From Cubamyces lactineus (lineage: Eukaryota; Basidiomycota; Agaricomycetes; Polyporales; Polyporaceae), in contig JACDTU010000009.1 of the NCBI GenBank assembly GCA_022376465.1, forward strand, positions 868,001 to 932,000: DNA of 64,000 bases. Direction: 5' to 3'. The number at the start of each line of letters is the position of its first letter. The first letter of the stretch is position 1. The position numbers and the translations under genes were made by a program. Shown one piece after another: positions 52,654-63,813 of the stretch. The notes under the pieces are model-generated. The model searched no databases and was not told the DNA's origin. It saw only the letters and a program-made list of their open reading frames with translations.

Positions 52654-54304
52654 ATGTCTCGAACCTTGGACGATTCCCAATTACTTTCAACACCATCACT
52701 CGGACAGCCGGTTGAGGCTTCTGCACCTTTCAATCAATCTTCAGCGGATATTATCTTGAGGACATCAGATCACGTCCTCTTCCGGGTCCATTCCCAGATC
52801 CTGGCACAGGCGTCCCCACTATTTGCTGACATGTTCGAGCTGCCTCAGCCCGGGCGAAGTTCTTCGGGCCCGCCGATCATCTGCATTTCCGAGGATGGCG
52901 AAACGCTCGACCTGCTCCTTCGTCTCCTTTACCCGATCCCGAAGAAGCAGCTGCAGATGAACAGCCCAGAGCGGCTGGTTCCTGCCCTCAAAGCGGCGCA
53001 GAAGTACGAGATGGGTCTACCTCTGGAGGCAATGTCCGAGCGACTCACCGCGATCGTTCCTCGGGAGCCGCTTCAGGTGTGGGCTGCCGCATGTCGCTCT
53101 GGCCTAGAGGATATCGCATATCAGGCCGCAGTGGTTCTCAGAAAGCCTGCTCAGAGCTTGACGAACCAGGCAGCCACCTCTCAGCAAGGTACTGTGAAGG
53201 AGGCCCTGACAATGATGGATAGCCTCGGGGACATGAACGGCATCTCTGCCGCGGACTATCTCCGATTGAAGCGCTTCCTCCGCGCACCACAACAACAGGT
53301 CGACGGGGGCGGATTGAAGCTCTTGAGCTCTTTACCAAGTGAGGGTAATCCGAGCTCGATCAGCCAGACACCGTTCTCTACGGATCTCCCACAAACGGAC
53401 GTGCTCTGTCGTTCGACACATCCTGCGGATGCTCCGCAGACGCTCCTCGCCCATCAGGCAATTCTCTCTGTCCACTCCCAGGTCTTGCGCGCACGTATAA
53501 CCAGTCTTCGCACCGATGATTCTAACGGCCAAACATCAGGAACGTTGGTTCTAGACTTTGATGACGATCCAGACATCGTGTCTGCATTGATGCTGGCCTG
53601 CTACGAGGGGTTTTCTGGCCTCCCTACACGCCTTGACGCCTTGGGTCGTCTCCTCCTTGCTGCGCAAAAGTACAAGATGCCACAAGTCGAGCAAATGGTC
53701 CATCTGGCTTGGGAGAAATTGGCTGGAGAAAATCCGTTAGAAGCGTTCTATGTCGCCGTGAACCACGGGCTGAAGGAGCAGGCAAAGACTTCTGCGAAGG
53801 CCGCGTACCGTCATCGTGCCCTGGACACATACCTTGCGGAGATGGAGCGCACGCCAGCGCTGGCGTATCACCGCTTATTGACATACCACGACTCATGTCT
53901 ACAAGTCATTCGGGAACGAGCAGCAACCGCGAGTAACAAAATTCCCGCACATGCAAACTTATGTACCGCTCAACATTCAACCTTCTTAAACCGTGGCGCT
54001 TCGGTGGACACGACTACAATGAGAACCGCGGTAATGAGTGCCGACGTGGTTGCAGGGCCCACAGAGCCTTTCTCTCTCAGTATCAAGCGCGCTTTCCAGC
54101 AGACTCTGCGGACTTCAATCGCGACGTATTCCAACAGTTACGTCGCGCAAGGGTTCAGAGACCTAACGTACAATGTCATCGAACTACTGGGTGATCTTCC
54201 GGAAGAGATAGAACGTGCTGTGAATGATGTAAGTTGTCGTCTTCTAATAGACGGCTGGCACTAATTTACCATCTGCGTGTCAGGTTGAGGTCAAATTGCC
54301 ATAA
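52654..54304 (+). CDS. Double-BTB/POZ protein 2
   Basis: Join 52654-54228, 54284-54304; the frame closes at TAA (531 residues). The start ATG gives MSRTLDDSQLLSTPSLGQPV. BTB block 1 is SADIILRTSDHVLFRVHSQI, then LAQASPLFADMFELPQP, with LLLRLLYPIPKKQ and ALKAAQKYEMGLPLE. A helical block REPLQVWAAACRSGLEDIAY follows. BTB block 2 is DVLCRSTHPADAPQTLLAHQ, AILSVHSQVLRARI and ALMLACYEG. The C-terminal tail includes NPLEAFYVAVNHGLKEQA and MERTPALAYHRLLTYHDSC. A phase-0 intron precedes a seven-codon final exon (V-E-V-K-L-P-stop), as in BTB proteins 1 and 3. It is closest in sequence to BTB protein 3, which starts 589 bases downstream. Confidence 0.87.
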
Positions 54305-54892
54305 GGTGAATATCCGTTACTTCGATTTGGACCTCGTTCCGGCAAGGTGTGAGCTAGGATACTCAGCTGACGCCCTTCATCCAAGTCCTAGACGTGGCGT
54401 TAGAGGACCCTAGGTGTGTGTTAGGGCTCCTGCAGAACAGCCCGAGCAGAATGATAGAATGGTATGCTATTCCCGTGTTACTGCACATGCCCCCCCTGAC
54501 TCAAGAGTTGTTTTGCGTGGCGAAGGGTCTCACATGTATCTTGGAATTGTCGTGTTGTAGTAGTATTCACTCAGCGGGTTTGTGCAAGCGTGAGCGCGCA
54601 TACATGCGTGTTACAACGCCATACGAACTACTAGTAGCATTGCTTGAGCTCAAGAATTCGACATTCGGTGCTCACAGAGAAGCAAAGACAGCCTTCGCGG
54701 CTCCTTCGCACCAAGGCTCAGCTCAGCAGCTCATGCCAGCCGCAGCACTGTAGTGCGGCCTCCTCGAGGCAAAACCTATATACCGTAGGTCAAGCACCCA
54801 ATCTATACGTCCAACAAGCAAACCCTCACCTGTGTCGCCCCGTTCTTCCCGCGCCCGACCTGTCCTTGTCCTCGATCATACACCTCACCAAC
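54305..54892. other. Spacer between BTB genes 2 and 3
   Basis: About 590 bases in a head-to-tail pair; the BTB 3 promoter should lie at about 54770-54800 (aacctatataccg, TATA-like). Confidence 0.45.
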
Positions 54893-56604
54893 ATGTCACA
54901 TCCTCTTCCACCAGACACAATAGCATCAGCACCAACAAACCCCCGCGAGCCATCCGCGCTCTTCAACCAGCCCTCAGCCGACTTCATCTTGCATACCCCC
55001 GACGGCGTTGACTTTCGTGTGCACTCACAGATCCTCGCGCAAGCCTCCCCCTTCTTCGCGGCCATGCTCAGCCTACCCCAGCCCGCCCCACAGGTTCCCC
55101 AAGACGTTGCAGACCCGCCTCAGCCCCACGAGTCCGAGCACGATTCCAAAGCCACGGCGGAGCCGCGTGCCAACGTCTCCGAGGACAGCGTGACGCTAGA
55201 CGCGCTCCTGCACCTCGTGTACCCAGTGCCGAAGACGGAGATGGAGGATCCCGCGCAGACGCTCCCGTTGGTCAAGGCTGCGATCAAGTACGAGCTGGCG
55301 CTGCCTCTGCAGATTCTCTGCCATTGGCTCGTCGCGGTCGTGCCCCGCCAGCCCCTCCTCGTGTGGGCGACCGCATGCCGCACGGGCCTGGAGGACGTCG
55401 CCCGGCATGCCGCCACGGAGCTCAGTAAACAGGATGCGCTCAACCTCAGCTCGAAGCCGAACGTGGAGGCGATGGCGTTCGTAGACAGCCTCGGGACCAT
55501 GGACGACATATCCGCGGCGGACTACTTTCGCCTCAAGCGGTTCCTCCGGTGCAAAGGGGTGCCCGCGGAGGGCGAGAGCTCGTTGCTGCTAAGCCCTACG
55601 TCGGCGGAACTGACAGAGAGAGCGCCATGCGACGTGCCTTTTGGGCGGTTCTCGACAGACATCCCGTCAACGGACGTCCTCTGCCGACCTGTGAATCCGG
55701 GAGAAGAACCGACTGAGCCATTGCGCGCGCACGAGGCCGTGCTCTCGGTCCACTCCACAGTGCTGAAGGCGAGCCTCGCCGGTCACCGGGACCCTGTCTC
55801 TAGTGACTGCGCCTCTGTTGCCCCGCTGGATAGATCGCCTTGCCGTTCGCTCCACTTCGACGAGGACGAAGCACTGGTCTCCGCCCTTTTGACCGTCTGC
55901 TACCACGGACGCGCCAGCTTAGATATACCGCGCCCCCCGACGACGTTGGCTGCACTCCTGAAAGCAGCGGAGAAGTACGACATGGCGGACGTCGCTCATT
56001 GGACCCAGGCAGCTTGGGACGAAACAGCAGCCCGCTCGCCGCTGGAGGCGTACTACGCTGCCATCGCTCATGGGCTCGAAGGATACGCCAAGGGCGCAGC
56101 GCTGAAGGCACTGGAACGCCCGTGGCTCCTCACAACACTCTATATCCCCGTGATGGAGAGGACGTCAGCTCCTGTCTATCATCGATTATTGAAGTTCGTG
56201 GACACATGCCGCCTGGTCGTCCAAGGAGCGTTGCACCCCATTCTTTCAGCCCTGCGGGGACGCTTGCAAAAAAGACCTCGTCCACAGCAATGGTTGATAC
56301 GAAGACATTGGCCCGAGGCGTATTGCGCAGACTTGAGGCTGTCAGTGCTACCGGGGCGCCGCCACGAGATTCGGAAATCAGGACGTTGGACGAGTTTCTG
56401 CCGGCAATCTTGAAAGACATACTCCCCTATGTAGCGCTACTCGGCGCCGCGGACAATACTGCGATCCCAGACGCAGCTTGGCAGCTACTCACTATCCATA
56501 AAGAAATTAAATTGGAATGCGCAACCGTACGTTGACTTTGACCTTCTGTAGAGCTATGCCGATTTCTGAACACTGATGTTGTATCCATGTAGGTCACCCT
56601 CTGA
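54893..56604 (+). pseudogene. Double-BTB/POZ protein 3, frame broken near its C-terminus
   Basis: The start ATG at 54893 gives MSHPLPPDTIASAPTNPREP. BTB block 1 is SADFILHTPDGVDFRVHSQI, LAQASPFFAAMLSLPQP, with LLHLVYPVPKTEM. BTB block 2 begins DVLCRPVNPGEEPTEPLRAH. The helical tail has SPLEAYYAAIAHGLEGYAKG and MERTSAPVYHRLLKFVDTC. The first frame is open to 56413. The expected C-terminal block (LARGVLRRLEAVSATGAPPR, LDEFLPAILKDILPYVALLG) is in the -1 frame from about 56270. The shift can be explained by one missing A in a run of six (56269-56274). The -1 frame then reaches a GT-AG intron (about 56530-56592) and a final exon V-T-L-stop at 56593-56604. It could be a pseudogene, an assembly error or a slip site. 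Confidence 0.75.
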
Positions 56605-58124
56605 GCCATAGGGGATACGATCAGTAGTAGCCAGAGTAGTGGGCAAGTTTGACGTACCCTGCACGGATCGAACTGTCAGATCAGCGCGCATATCGGGCGC
56701 TTACCATAATGTCTGAGCTGAGATGGCTGCGCGCCGCTTGGACCAGCGGCCTGTACTAAATATTCAATATCTCAGAGCATAGTTGAATTAACGCGTAGAA
56801 ATCTCAGCATACTCTAAGGGCAGAGAACAGCACTAGGATGTCCACAAACATAGACAAGTCCGAAGAAAGCAGAATCAGGCGTCCGGCACTCTCGGGCACA
56901 TCGCTGCAAGTGCCCATGTCACAATGGAAGTGGATGGTTTCGGTGCTGGTAGGCACCATCGCACACCTCTGTAGTTCTGACCTGGTTGACGATATTGGCA
57001 GATGATATACAACGTCCTGTCTTCATCTGCAGCTTTTCTTTTGCGAAAAGGAAACATGCGTGATGTTTCCGTCGATATTTCATCGCGCGCCCTTGGGGGC
57101 CAGAGCAGATGCGAACAGTTGGAGTGATGGCAGCACAAGCGAGAATGCCTGGAGATACGGTGTCCACTGGTGCTGTCACCATTGCTTTTATCGCGTCGCT
57201 CGCTGAGATGAGAGATGAAGACTAGTACGAGTGACCGCCACACGGACAAGGGACCTTGAGCAGGAATAGCTTACGAGGTCGGATGTCGCGAATGGATGTC
57301 GGCGGTTCGAGCGCGTCGGACGTGCAGGGAACGAGTCCCGGGCGTCCGACACATGCAGTGCTCCGGAGATGAAATCGGCAGCGATATCGGAGGCAGACCG
57401 AGAGTGTGAGAGCGTCCCGAGGTGTACGGAAAGGTGGTGGAGACCAACTGGAGACATAGACTGCCGGAGAGACGGAGAGCGATGATGGAAAGCTGAGAGT
57501 TTACGCCACCTGGAGAGCGCGGCGGGAGCGGTTGGGGATGAATGAAGACGGAGTGTATGTTGGAGATAGGCTTGCTGTGTACGAGAAGATCGCAGCCGAT
57601 CACAGAAAATCAAACATGGCGTGATACGCAAGGCTGGCAAACCGTCCACGGCCCAAGACAAGACGGACATGTTGCAGCTGGCCACAGCGCTAGAGGTAAA
57701 GTGGACGTACAAGACCCGCCCAGCGTAGTTCACGAGGACAGCGTCTCGTGGACTGTGGCTCTGCCACCGTTTCTTGTCCATGTTTTGTGAGGAAAGCGTC
57801 CGAGACTGCGATGATAATGAGTGATCTGCAGCAGAAGGAGGAAAAGCAAAAGCTGTAATCCTCCGGTCGTGCGATGGATGGCGGGCGTCTAGAGGGCAAG
57901 GGCCAATGAGGAGGCTGGGATGGGCGCTTGTGGAGGAGTTGAGTCGAGGGAGGTGGTACGACGGTCGCCAGATCAAAATAATACCCGAGCCTCGTCTCAT
58001 CCTCGTTTTTTTCCTATATAACATCTCCACCAGCCGCCAGCTCGTCTCATCCCGCTCCTCTCCTCCTGCATCTCCCATCTCCATCCAATCCTACGCCATA
58101 CCGCCCACGACGCGTCCTCCCACC
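56605..58124. promoter_or_regulatory. Intergenic region with HMG-CoA synthase promoter
   Basis: About 1.5 kb. A 298-codon minus-strand frame (57188-58084) covers most of it, but it has no domain, overlaps the HMG-CoA synthase promoter and leader, and reads like composition-driven open frame. I do not call a gene. The region just upstream of 58125 is pyrimidine-rich (cctcgtttttttcc), typical of a strongly expressed fungal gene. Confidence 0.45.
58015..58021 (+). promoter_or_regulatory. TATA box of HMG-CoA synthase gene
   Basis: TATATAA about 104 bases before the ATG at 58125, following a pyrimidine tract. Confidence 0.65.
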
Positions 58125-59871
58125 ATGACCATCCCTCTCAACGCTTCTACCAGCCAGGACGTCGAGGCCCTTCCCCGCGCAAAGGATGTCGGTATCCTTG
58201 CCATGGAGATGTACTTCCCCCGCCGCGTACGTCCCCAATCATCTCTTCTGCTCGCCGGGTCACCCTGACGCGTCTTGCAGTGCATTTCGGAGGAGGAGCT
58301 CGAGGAATTCGACAACGTGCCCAAGGGCAAGTACACCATCGGTCTCGGCCAAAAGTACATGGCTTGCTGTGACGACCGCGAGGACATCAACTCCTTCGCG
58401 CTTACCGGTATGTGCACCGTCTGTTCTGAACAACCCCCTGTTCCTGAGCGTGCCCTCTAGCGGTGATCAACCTCATTGAGAAGTACAACGTCGATCCCAA
58501 GTCCATCGGCCGTATTGATGTCGGTACCGAGACCATCATCGACAAGTCAAAATCCACCAAGACCCACCTCATGGACTTCTTTGCCGACGCGGGCAACACC
58601 GACATCGAGGGCGTCGATTCCAAGAACGCCTGCTACGGCTCCACTGCGGCCCTCTTCAACGCCGTCAACTGGGTCGAGTCGTCGTCCTGGGACGGCCGGA
58701 ACGCCATTGTCGTCGGCGGTGACATTGCCATCTACGCGGAGGGCAGCGGCCGCCCCACGGGTGGTGCGGGTGCCTTCGCCATGCTTATCGGCCCCAACGC
58801 GCCTCTGGTCGTTGAACGTGAGTTTCCATCCGTCGCTGTCAGAAGGCTTCTCCGTCCGCTGTGCCTCGGGACGCCATGATGTCGGTGAATCAAAGATGTT
58901 GTCCAGGGAGGAGCGCAATTGCCTCCGAACCACCGCGACAAGCGCGTCTTTTTGTTATGCCCGGGGCACCGTCCCGGAGTTGCCATTCTCAGTTTTGTTC
59001 CCACCCGCGAACGCAGTATGCTAACCCCGCTTTTTGCTCTGCAGCGATCCACGGCTCGCACATGGCGAACACGTACGACTTCTACAAGCCCAAGCTCGAC
59101 TCTGAGTACCCCGAGGTCGACGGCCCGCTCTCGATCTCGGCCTACATCTCCGCCATTGACGCGTCGTACGCCGCGTTCCGCGCGAAGCACGCAAAGGCCA
59201 AGAAGCTCTCAGGCCAGACCGGCCCCGCGTTCTCGCTCGCGGACGTCGACTACCCCGTCTTCCACTCGCCATACGGCAAGATGGTGCAGAAGGCGCACGC
59301 GCGGCTTGTCTACAACGACTTCCTCGCGAACCCCGACGCGCCCAAGTACGCGAACGTGCCCGACCGCGAGGCGCTCCTCGCGCAGCCGTACAAGGCGACG
59401 CTCACGGACAAGAACCTCGAGAAGACGTTCATGGCGATCGCCAAGGCTGAGTTTGAGAGCACGGTTGAGAAGGGCATGCGTGTCGCGCGCCGGTGCGGGA
59501 ACATGTACACCGCGTCGCTCTACGGCGGCCTCGCGTCGCTGCTCTCGACCGTCGAGCCTGCCGAGCTGCGCGGGAAGCGCATCAGCATGTTCGCGTACGG
59601 CTCCGGGCTCGCGAGCAGCTTCTACACGATCAAGGTCAAGGGCGACACCTCCGAGATCCGGGAGAAGATGGACCTCCTCCGCCGCCTGGAGAGCATGAAG
59701 GTCGTCCCGTGCCAGGAGTACGTCGACGCGCTCGCGCTCCGCGAGAAGAACCACAACGCGGGCTCGTACACGCCCACCGGTTCGCTCGACAACATCTGGC
59801 CCGGCGCGTACTACCTCGAGAACATCGACGCGCGGTACAGGCGCACGTACGTCCGTGCGCCCAAGGCGTAA
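58125..59871 (+). CDS. ERG13: Hydroxymethylglutaryl-CoA synthase
   Basis: Condenses acetyl-CoA with acetoacetyl-CoA to HMG-CoA at the head of the mevalonate (ergosterol and terpenoid) pathway, in the cytosol. Join 58125-58226, 58281-58407, 58461-58817, 59045-59871; all introns are GT-AG and the frame closes (470 residues, normal length for fungi). The N-terminus has [15 protein letters not shown] and [20 protein letters not shown]. The catalytic cysteine is in [20 protein letters not shown] (about 58618-58660), and [20 protein letters not shown] follows. The C-terminal domain has [20 protein letters not shown] and the active-site His segment [20 protein letters not shown]. The end is [16 protein letters not shown]. 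The third intron (227 bases) is much longer than the other introns. It is flanked by BTB genes and has no obvious functional link to them. Confidence 0.97.
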
Positions 59872-60340
59872 GCCGTCGTCGTCGCTTTCGTCGTGTCTGC
59901 TCCTTCCATCTGTGCTGTCGCCGCTCTCTCCACCTCCTCATTACACATTATAATCGATACCGCTGCAACCTTGCTCCCACACGCGCCCTCACATTTAATC
60001 GGTCCGTGCCGCCGTACGACAGGCCGCATACCACCATTGCTTACGCTCCCCTACCCTTTACTCCCCTTACCTTCACGACGTCGTCCGTGCTGTTGCTGTT
60101 GTAGTTGTTGTTTCTTGCGGGTTTGGAGAGGTCTCTTCCGTCGTAGAGTGTCGCCGTCGCGCCGCGGACGCACATGTACCAGTATCATTGCATAAATACC
60201 ATCACTAGACGAGCCAAGGATTATCGTTGGTCCGAAGATCGACATTTGCGTTGCGCCCTCAAGTAAGCAAGACGGAACTAGGCCTCCATTGTAACTTGAC
60301 CTGCCAGCGTTATAGTACGCGGCATCTATCAGCACAGTGG
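59872..60340. other. Convergent spacer
   Basis: About 470 bases between the stops of HMG-CoA synthase (plus) and BTB gene 4 (minus); a gttgctgttgtagttgttg repeat near 60090. No gene seen. Confidence 0.4.
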
Positions 60341-61921
60341 CTACACATTAACAGGAGCCGACGGTGCGCGTACCTCTTGTTCCCGTTGGTCTATGACTTC
60401 TTGCAAGAAGTTGCGGAACTTCGCCATCATGGGTAGATCTTCCAGCATCCTGCAGGTTCTGCACCAATTGCGAGCTTGCGTGCTCAAGAACTCCAGCACA
60501 GCGTCGCTCACTGCCGTCGCACCGCTCGGCCACCCCTCCTTTCCGACCGCCTCCAGGTAGCTGCCAAGCCAGCAAGGGAGCTTGTTGTGGCTCCGCGCAT
60601 TGTGGCAGCCCCTGAGCTTACCCCTCCACTCCGTCGAGAGCCACGGTATGCCGTTGATGCCGCCAGCAGCGGTTCTGGCCCCGTCGACGACCGAGCGCAC
60701 CGCGGCCTTGCACTGTCGGTGGTACTCCAGGAGGCGCCAGGCACAGCCCGCGGAGAGACCCAACTCGCCCGGTTCTCCGCCAGCCAGCTCCGTCAGCAGA
60801 TCTCGTCGCAGGGTCCGGTGCGCGGCCTTCTCGGCGAGCTCCCGCATCCCCAGGCGGCACGCGACGAGGTAGAGCGAAAAGTGGTTATCGGACGGGTTAT
60901 CCACCCGCTTGGAGAGTTCCCCACGGAGATGCTCCAAGGCCTTGCCCACCTGGTACTTCTTGGCCGCCTCGAAGACGAGCACCAGCGCGAGCCCCGTCTC
61001 GAGTATCGGTACGTCGGGAATCGGGTAGCATATCTGCAACAGGTTGACCATCACCTCGCCAGACTCCGGGACAGTGAGAATGGCGGGCTGCTGAACGGAA
61101 GCCTGGCGCCCTTCTTCGGACTGAAGTTTCTTGGCGAAAACGGAGGAAGACAGTCTGAGGATATCCTTGGACACTCCGAGGCGGATGCCGTCGGCGGTGT
61201 GGATGACGACCTCGGCATCTCGGGGGTTGAACGTCGTGCTCACGATGTGTCCGAGAGAATGGCGCATGGGCGAACGGGGCGCAGATGCAATAGCCTCCGC
61301 GGTGGATAGGGTCGTCGCAAGCACCGAATCGGGACTATTAGGCGTCGCGGTAGCGGTACAGTAGGCTAGTAGTTGGCGATATGCCTCGACGGAGATATCC
61401 TCGAGCTCGGTCACATATAGGTCCTGCATCCCTTGGTCGCGCACCGCATTCCGCGCGACAGTCGCCACATCCGTCAGGGATAGCCTAGACGCGATAGCAT
61501 ATACACGCAGCGGCGCGATGGCCGCGAGAGTTCGCAGCCTGGCTGTAGTGATTTTGATCGCTTCTCGCATCTGGTACTTGAGTGCTGCCTCCAGGGTCGG
61601 TCGGACCTGTTCGATCGTCTCGAGCGGCGGATCGTCCATGGGGTAACAGAGTCGGAAGAGGCTCTCGAGCACGGTGCTCGACTCAGTGACAGGGATTACC
61701 GGTAGTTCGTCTACTGTCTCTGAGTCGGGGTTCAAAGGATTGCTGGGCGATGCTGCGGTAACAGCACGATTGGGTTGTGGAAGGGAGAACATGTCGCCGA
61801 AGAAGTCTGAGGCAAGATATAACACAATTTTGTGTAGGCGGAAGTGCACATTGTCTGCCGAACGGAGGATGACGTCTGCCAAGGAGTCTTTGAAGACGGG
61901 GTGTTCGCGAGGAGCAGGCAT
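60341..61921 (-). CDS. Double-BTB/POZ protein 4
   Basis: Single open frame from ATG 61921 (MPAPREHPVFKDSLADVILR) to TAG 60341-60343, 526 residues. BTB block 1 is LADVILRSADNVHFRLHKIV, LYLASDFFGDMFSLPQP, with LFRLCYPMDDPPLE and TLEAALKYQMREAIKITTAR. BTB block 2 is DAEVVIHTADGIRLGVSKDI, LRLSSSVFAKKLQ and LLQICYPIPDVPILE. A Cys/Trp-containing C-terminal stretch (LGLSAGCAWRLLEYHRQCKA, WLSTEWRGKLRGCH, LPCWLGSYLEAVGKEGWPS) is shared with BTB protein 5. The last helix is FLQEVIDQREQEVRAPSAPV. Unlike BTB proteins 1-3 it has no terminal mini-exon, so genes 4 and 5 form a separate subgroup. Confidence 0.88.
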   Translation of the reverse strand: MPAPREHPVFKDSLADVILRSADNVHFRLHKIVLYLASDFFGDMFSLPQPNRAVTAASPSNPLNPDSETVDELPVIPVTESSTVLESLFRLCYPMDDPPLETIEQVRPTLEAALKYQMREAIKITTARLRTLAAIAPLRVYAIASRLSLTDVATVARNAVRDQGMQDLYVTELEDISVEAYRQLLAYCTATATPNSPDSVLATTLSTAEAIASAPRSPMRHSLGHIVSTTFNPRDAEVVIHTADGIRLGVSKDILRLSSSVFAKKLQSEEGRQASVQQPAILTVPESGEVMVNLLQICYPIPDVPILETGLALVLVFEAAKKYQVGKALEHLRGELSKRVDNPSDNHFSLYLVACRLGMRELAEKAAHRTLRRDLLTELAGGEPGELGLSAGCAWRLLEYHRQCKAAVRSVVDGARTAAGGINGIPWLSTEWRGKLRGCHNARSHNKLPCWLGSYLEAVGKEGWPSGATAVSDAVLEFLSTQARNWCRTCRMLEDLPMMAKFRNFLQEVIDQREQEVRAPSAPVNV

Positions 61922-62266
61922 CGTGAGGTGGATGAATGGCAAGACGAGGATGAGTAGGGCGAGGAGCGATCCGTATTATAGTCCACGATGTTGTCACGAG
62001 GTAGAGCCTGAGCATATGAACCTTCATTTGGCATGCGTGTATACTACCGCAGCTGCTGTCTCGTGGGCCTGCGGTACAGCATCGTCGTAGTGCTCGCACC
62101 CCTGCCGCGTGTGTTCTATATGAGTCAAGAAGTCTTCTTTTGTTATGCCGCAAACGCGTACCCATCCAATGTGACACTGTGTCTTTGGTTCCATCAGTCA
62201 CCTATCGAGTCATGATGTGAGCCATGGCAGCTCTACCTACAAGTGCGAACTACAATGAGCGCCTTG
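61922..62266. other. Spacer between BTB genes 4 and 5
   Basis: About 345 bases; promoter of BTB 4 (tandem minus-strand arrangement). No other feature. Confidence 0.35.
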
Positions 62267-63813
62267 TCAAGACGCGAAGAGCACCTCGAGACTGACCATC
62301 CCTTCCCGTTCGTCAATCATCTCCTCCATGTACCTGCTGAAACTCACTATCGAGGTTAGACCCTTCGTCCCGCTACAGCCGTCACATCTCCGATCGGAAG
62401 AGTAGTAATCGCTACTGCCTATTGCCGCAGTCAATGCCGTCTCGTTTGTCGGGCCTGTTCTATTGGGCCACGCCTCTCTCCCGATCGCCCTCAGGTAGCT
62501 CCCCAACCAGCAACATGGCACGGACTTAGTTGAACGCGTGCAGTGAGCCTTCAGTTTGGTCGTCCACTCTGTAGAGATCCATGTAGTGCCCCCATCGAAT
62601 AGTGCACGAACCGTAACCCGACATCGTTGATGGTAGTCGAGAAGGCGCCAGAGACAACCGGCGGAGACCCCAGGGAAATCGACATCGAGAAAAGAGCCTT
62701 TGATGAGATCTTTACGAAGTGTGCGCTGTGCAGCAACCTTGGCGAGATCCTGTATGCGGAACCGACAGGCCGCGAAGTAGAGCGAGACAGGGTCCACAGA
62801 AGGGTCGCGCGCAAGCAGCTGCATGTTGTTGCATAGGTACCAGGTCGCCTTCTTCATGTGATACTTCTGCGCGGGCTCAAGTGCGGCGATGACGACGGGG
62901 AGATCCGCCAACTCTGGGCAAATATCCGGATGGCATAGACCAAGCAGTAGCAGCATCACATCGCTGGGTTCGTCCACATCAATGACGAAGGCAGTGATGT
63001 CAGATTTGTCAGAGGAGGGAGCCGCAGTGAGTCGTCCAAAGAGAACAGGCGAGGACAGACGCAGAATCTCCTTGCTAATGCCAAGGCGAACACTGTCTGA
63101 AGTCCTAATAATGACTTCGGCACTATCAGGGTCAAAAGCTAGCGGTAATATGTCTTTGTCGGGACGACGAGATGACGCCGTGGCGAGTGGCGGCCCAATA
63201 CGGTTGCTATGTCCCCCGACGGAGGTAGGTGCGGATGCGGTAGTCCACTGTACAGTGCCACCATCGCAGTAGACAAGGAGGTTACGATACGCGCTGACGG
63301 GGATCTCCTCGAACTCTTCAACGTAGGCGCTTTGCGTCTTCTGTTGGGAGACTGTGCGAGCCGCGAAGATCATGGTGTCCATCAGGGAAAGGCAATGGGC
63401 GATGGCATACACCCTGAGCGGAGCCGCCGTGGTAAGTTGCTGTAATCTGCGGGTCGCGATGCTGACCGCTTCCTGCATCTCGTACTTGAGTGCGGCTTCT
63501 AGGGTTGCACGTATGCGGAGTCGATGGTGTTGAGAGGCGGATCAGGATAAGGATAGCATAGGAGGAAGAGGCTCTCGAGGACGTCACCAGGCTCTGTCAC
63601 ATACACAATGGGAGTTCCATCAGCGTCCGGAACAAGGCTAGGATCTGATGTGTCTGCGATCGGCTGGGGAAGGCTGAACATGGACTTGAAAAAGCTGGAG
63701 GCGAGGGAAAGAATGATCTTGTGGACTTTGAAGTACACGTTGTCTGAGGAGCAGAATATTATGTCCGCCGATGACTCCGTGAAAGGCCTGCGATACTGCT
63801 TGTGATCAGCCAT
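62267..63813 (-). pseudogene. Double-BTB/POZ protein 5, frame broken in BTB block 1
   Basis: The start ATG at 63813 gives MADHKQYRRPFTESSADIIF. BTB block 1 is SADIIFCSSDNVYFKVHKII, LSLASSFFKSMFSLPQP, with LFLLCYPYPDPPLNTIDS. The frame then stops at 63499, while the next frame continues at about 63520-63510 with ATLEAALKYEMQEAVSIATR, exactly where BTB protein 4 has its matching block. A one-base indel near 63510-63525 explains this; no GT-AG intron fits. The remainder is intact: DSAEVIIRTSDSVRLGISKE, AGCLWRLLDYHQRCRVTVRA, STEWTTKLKAHCTR, VPCCWLGSYLRAIGREAWP. It ends EREGMVSLEVLFAS at TGA 62267-62269. A pseudogene or a sequence error. Confidence 0.75.

Noticed and set aside
57188..58084. 298-codon minus-strand frame upstream of HMG-CoA synthase
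   Set aside because: No recognisable domain, overlaps the TATA box and leader of ERG13, and its composition looks like the complement of promoter sequence.
61919..61942. Start of BTB protein 4 at 61942
   Set aside because: That codon is TTG on the minus strand; the ATG is at 61921.
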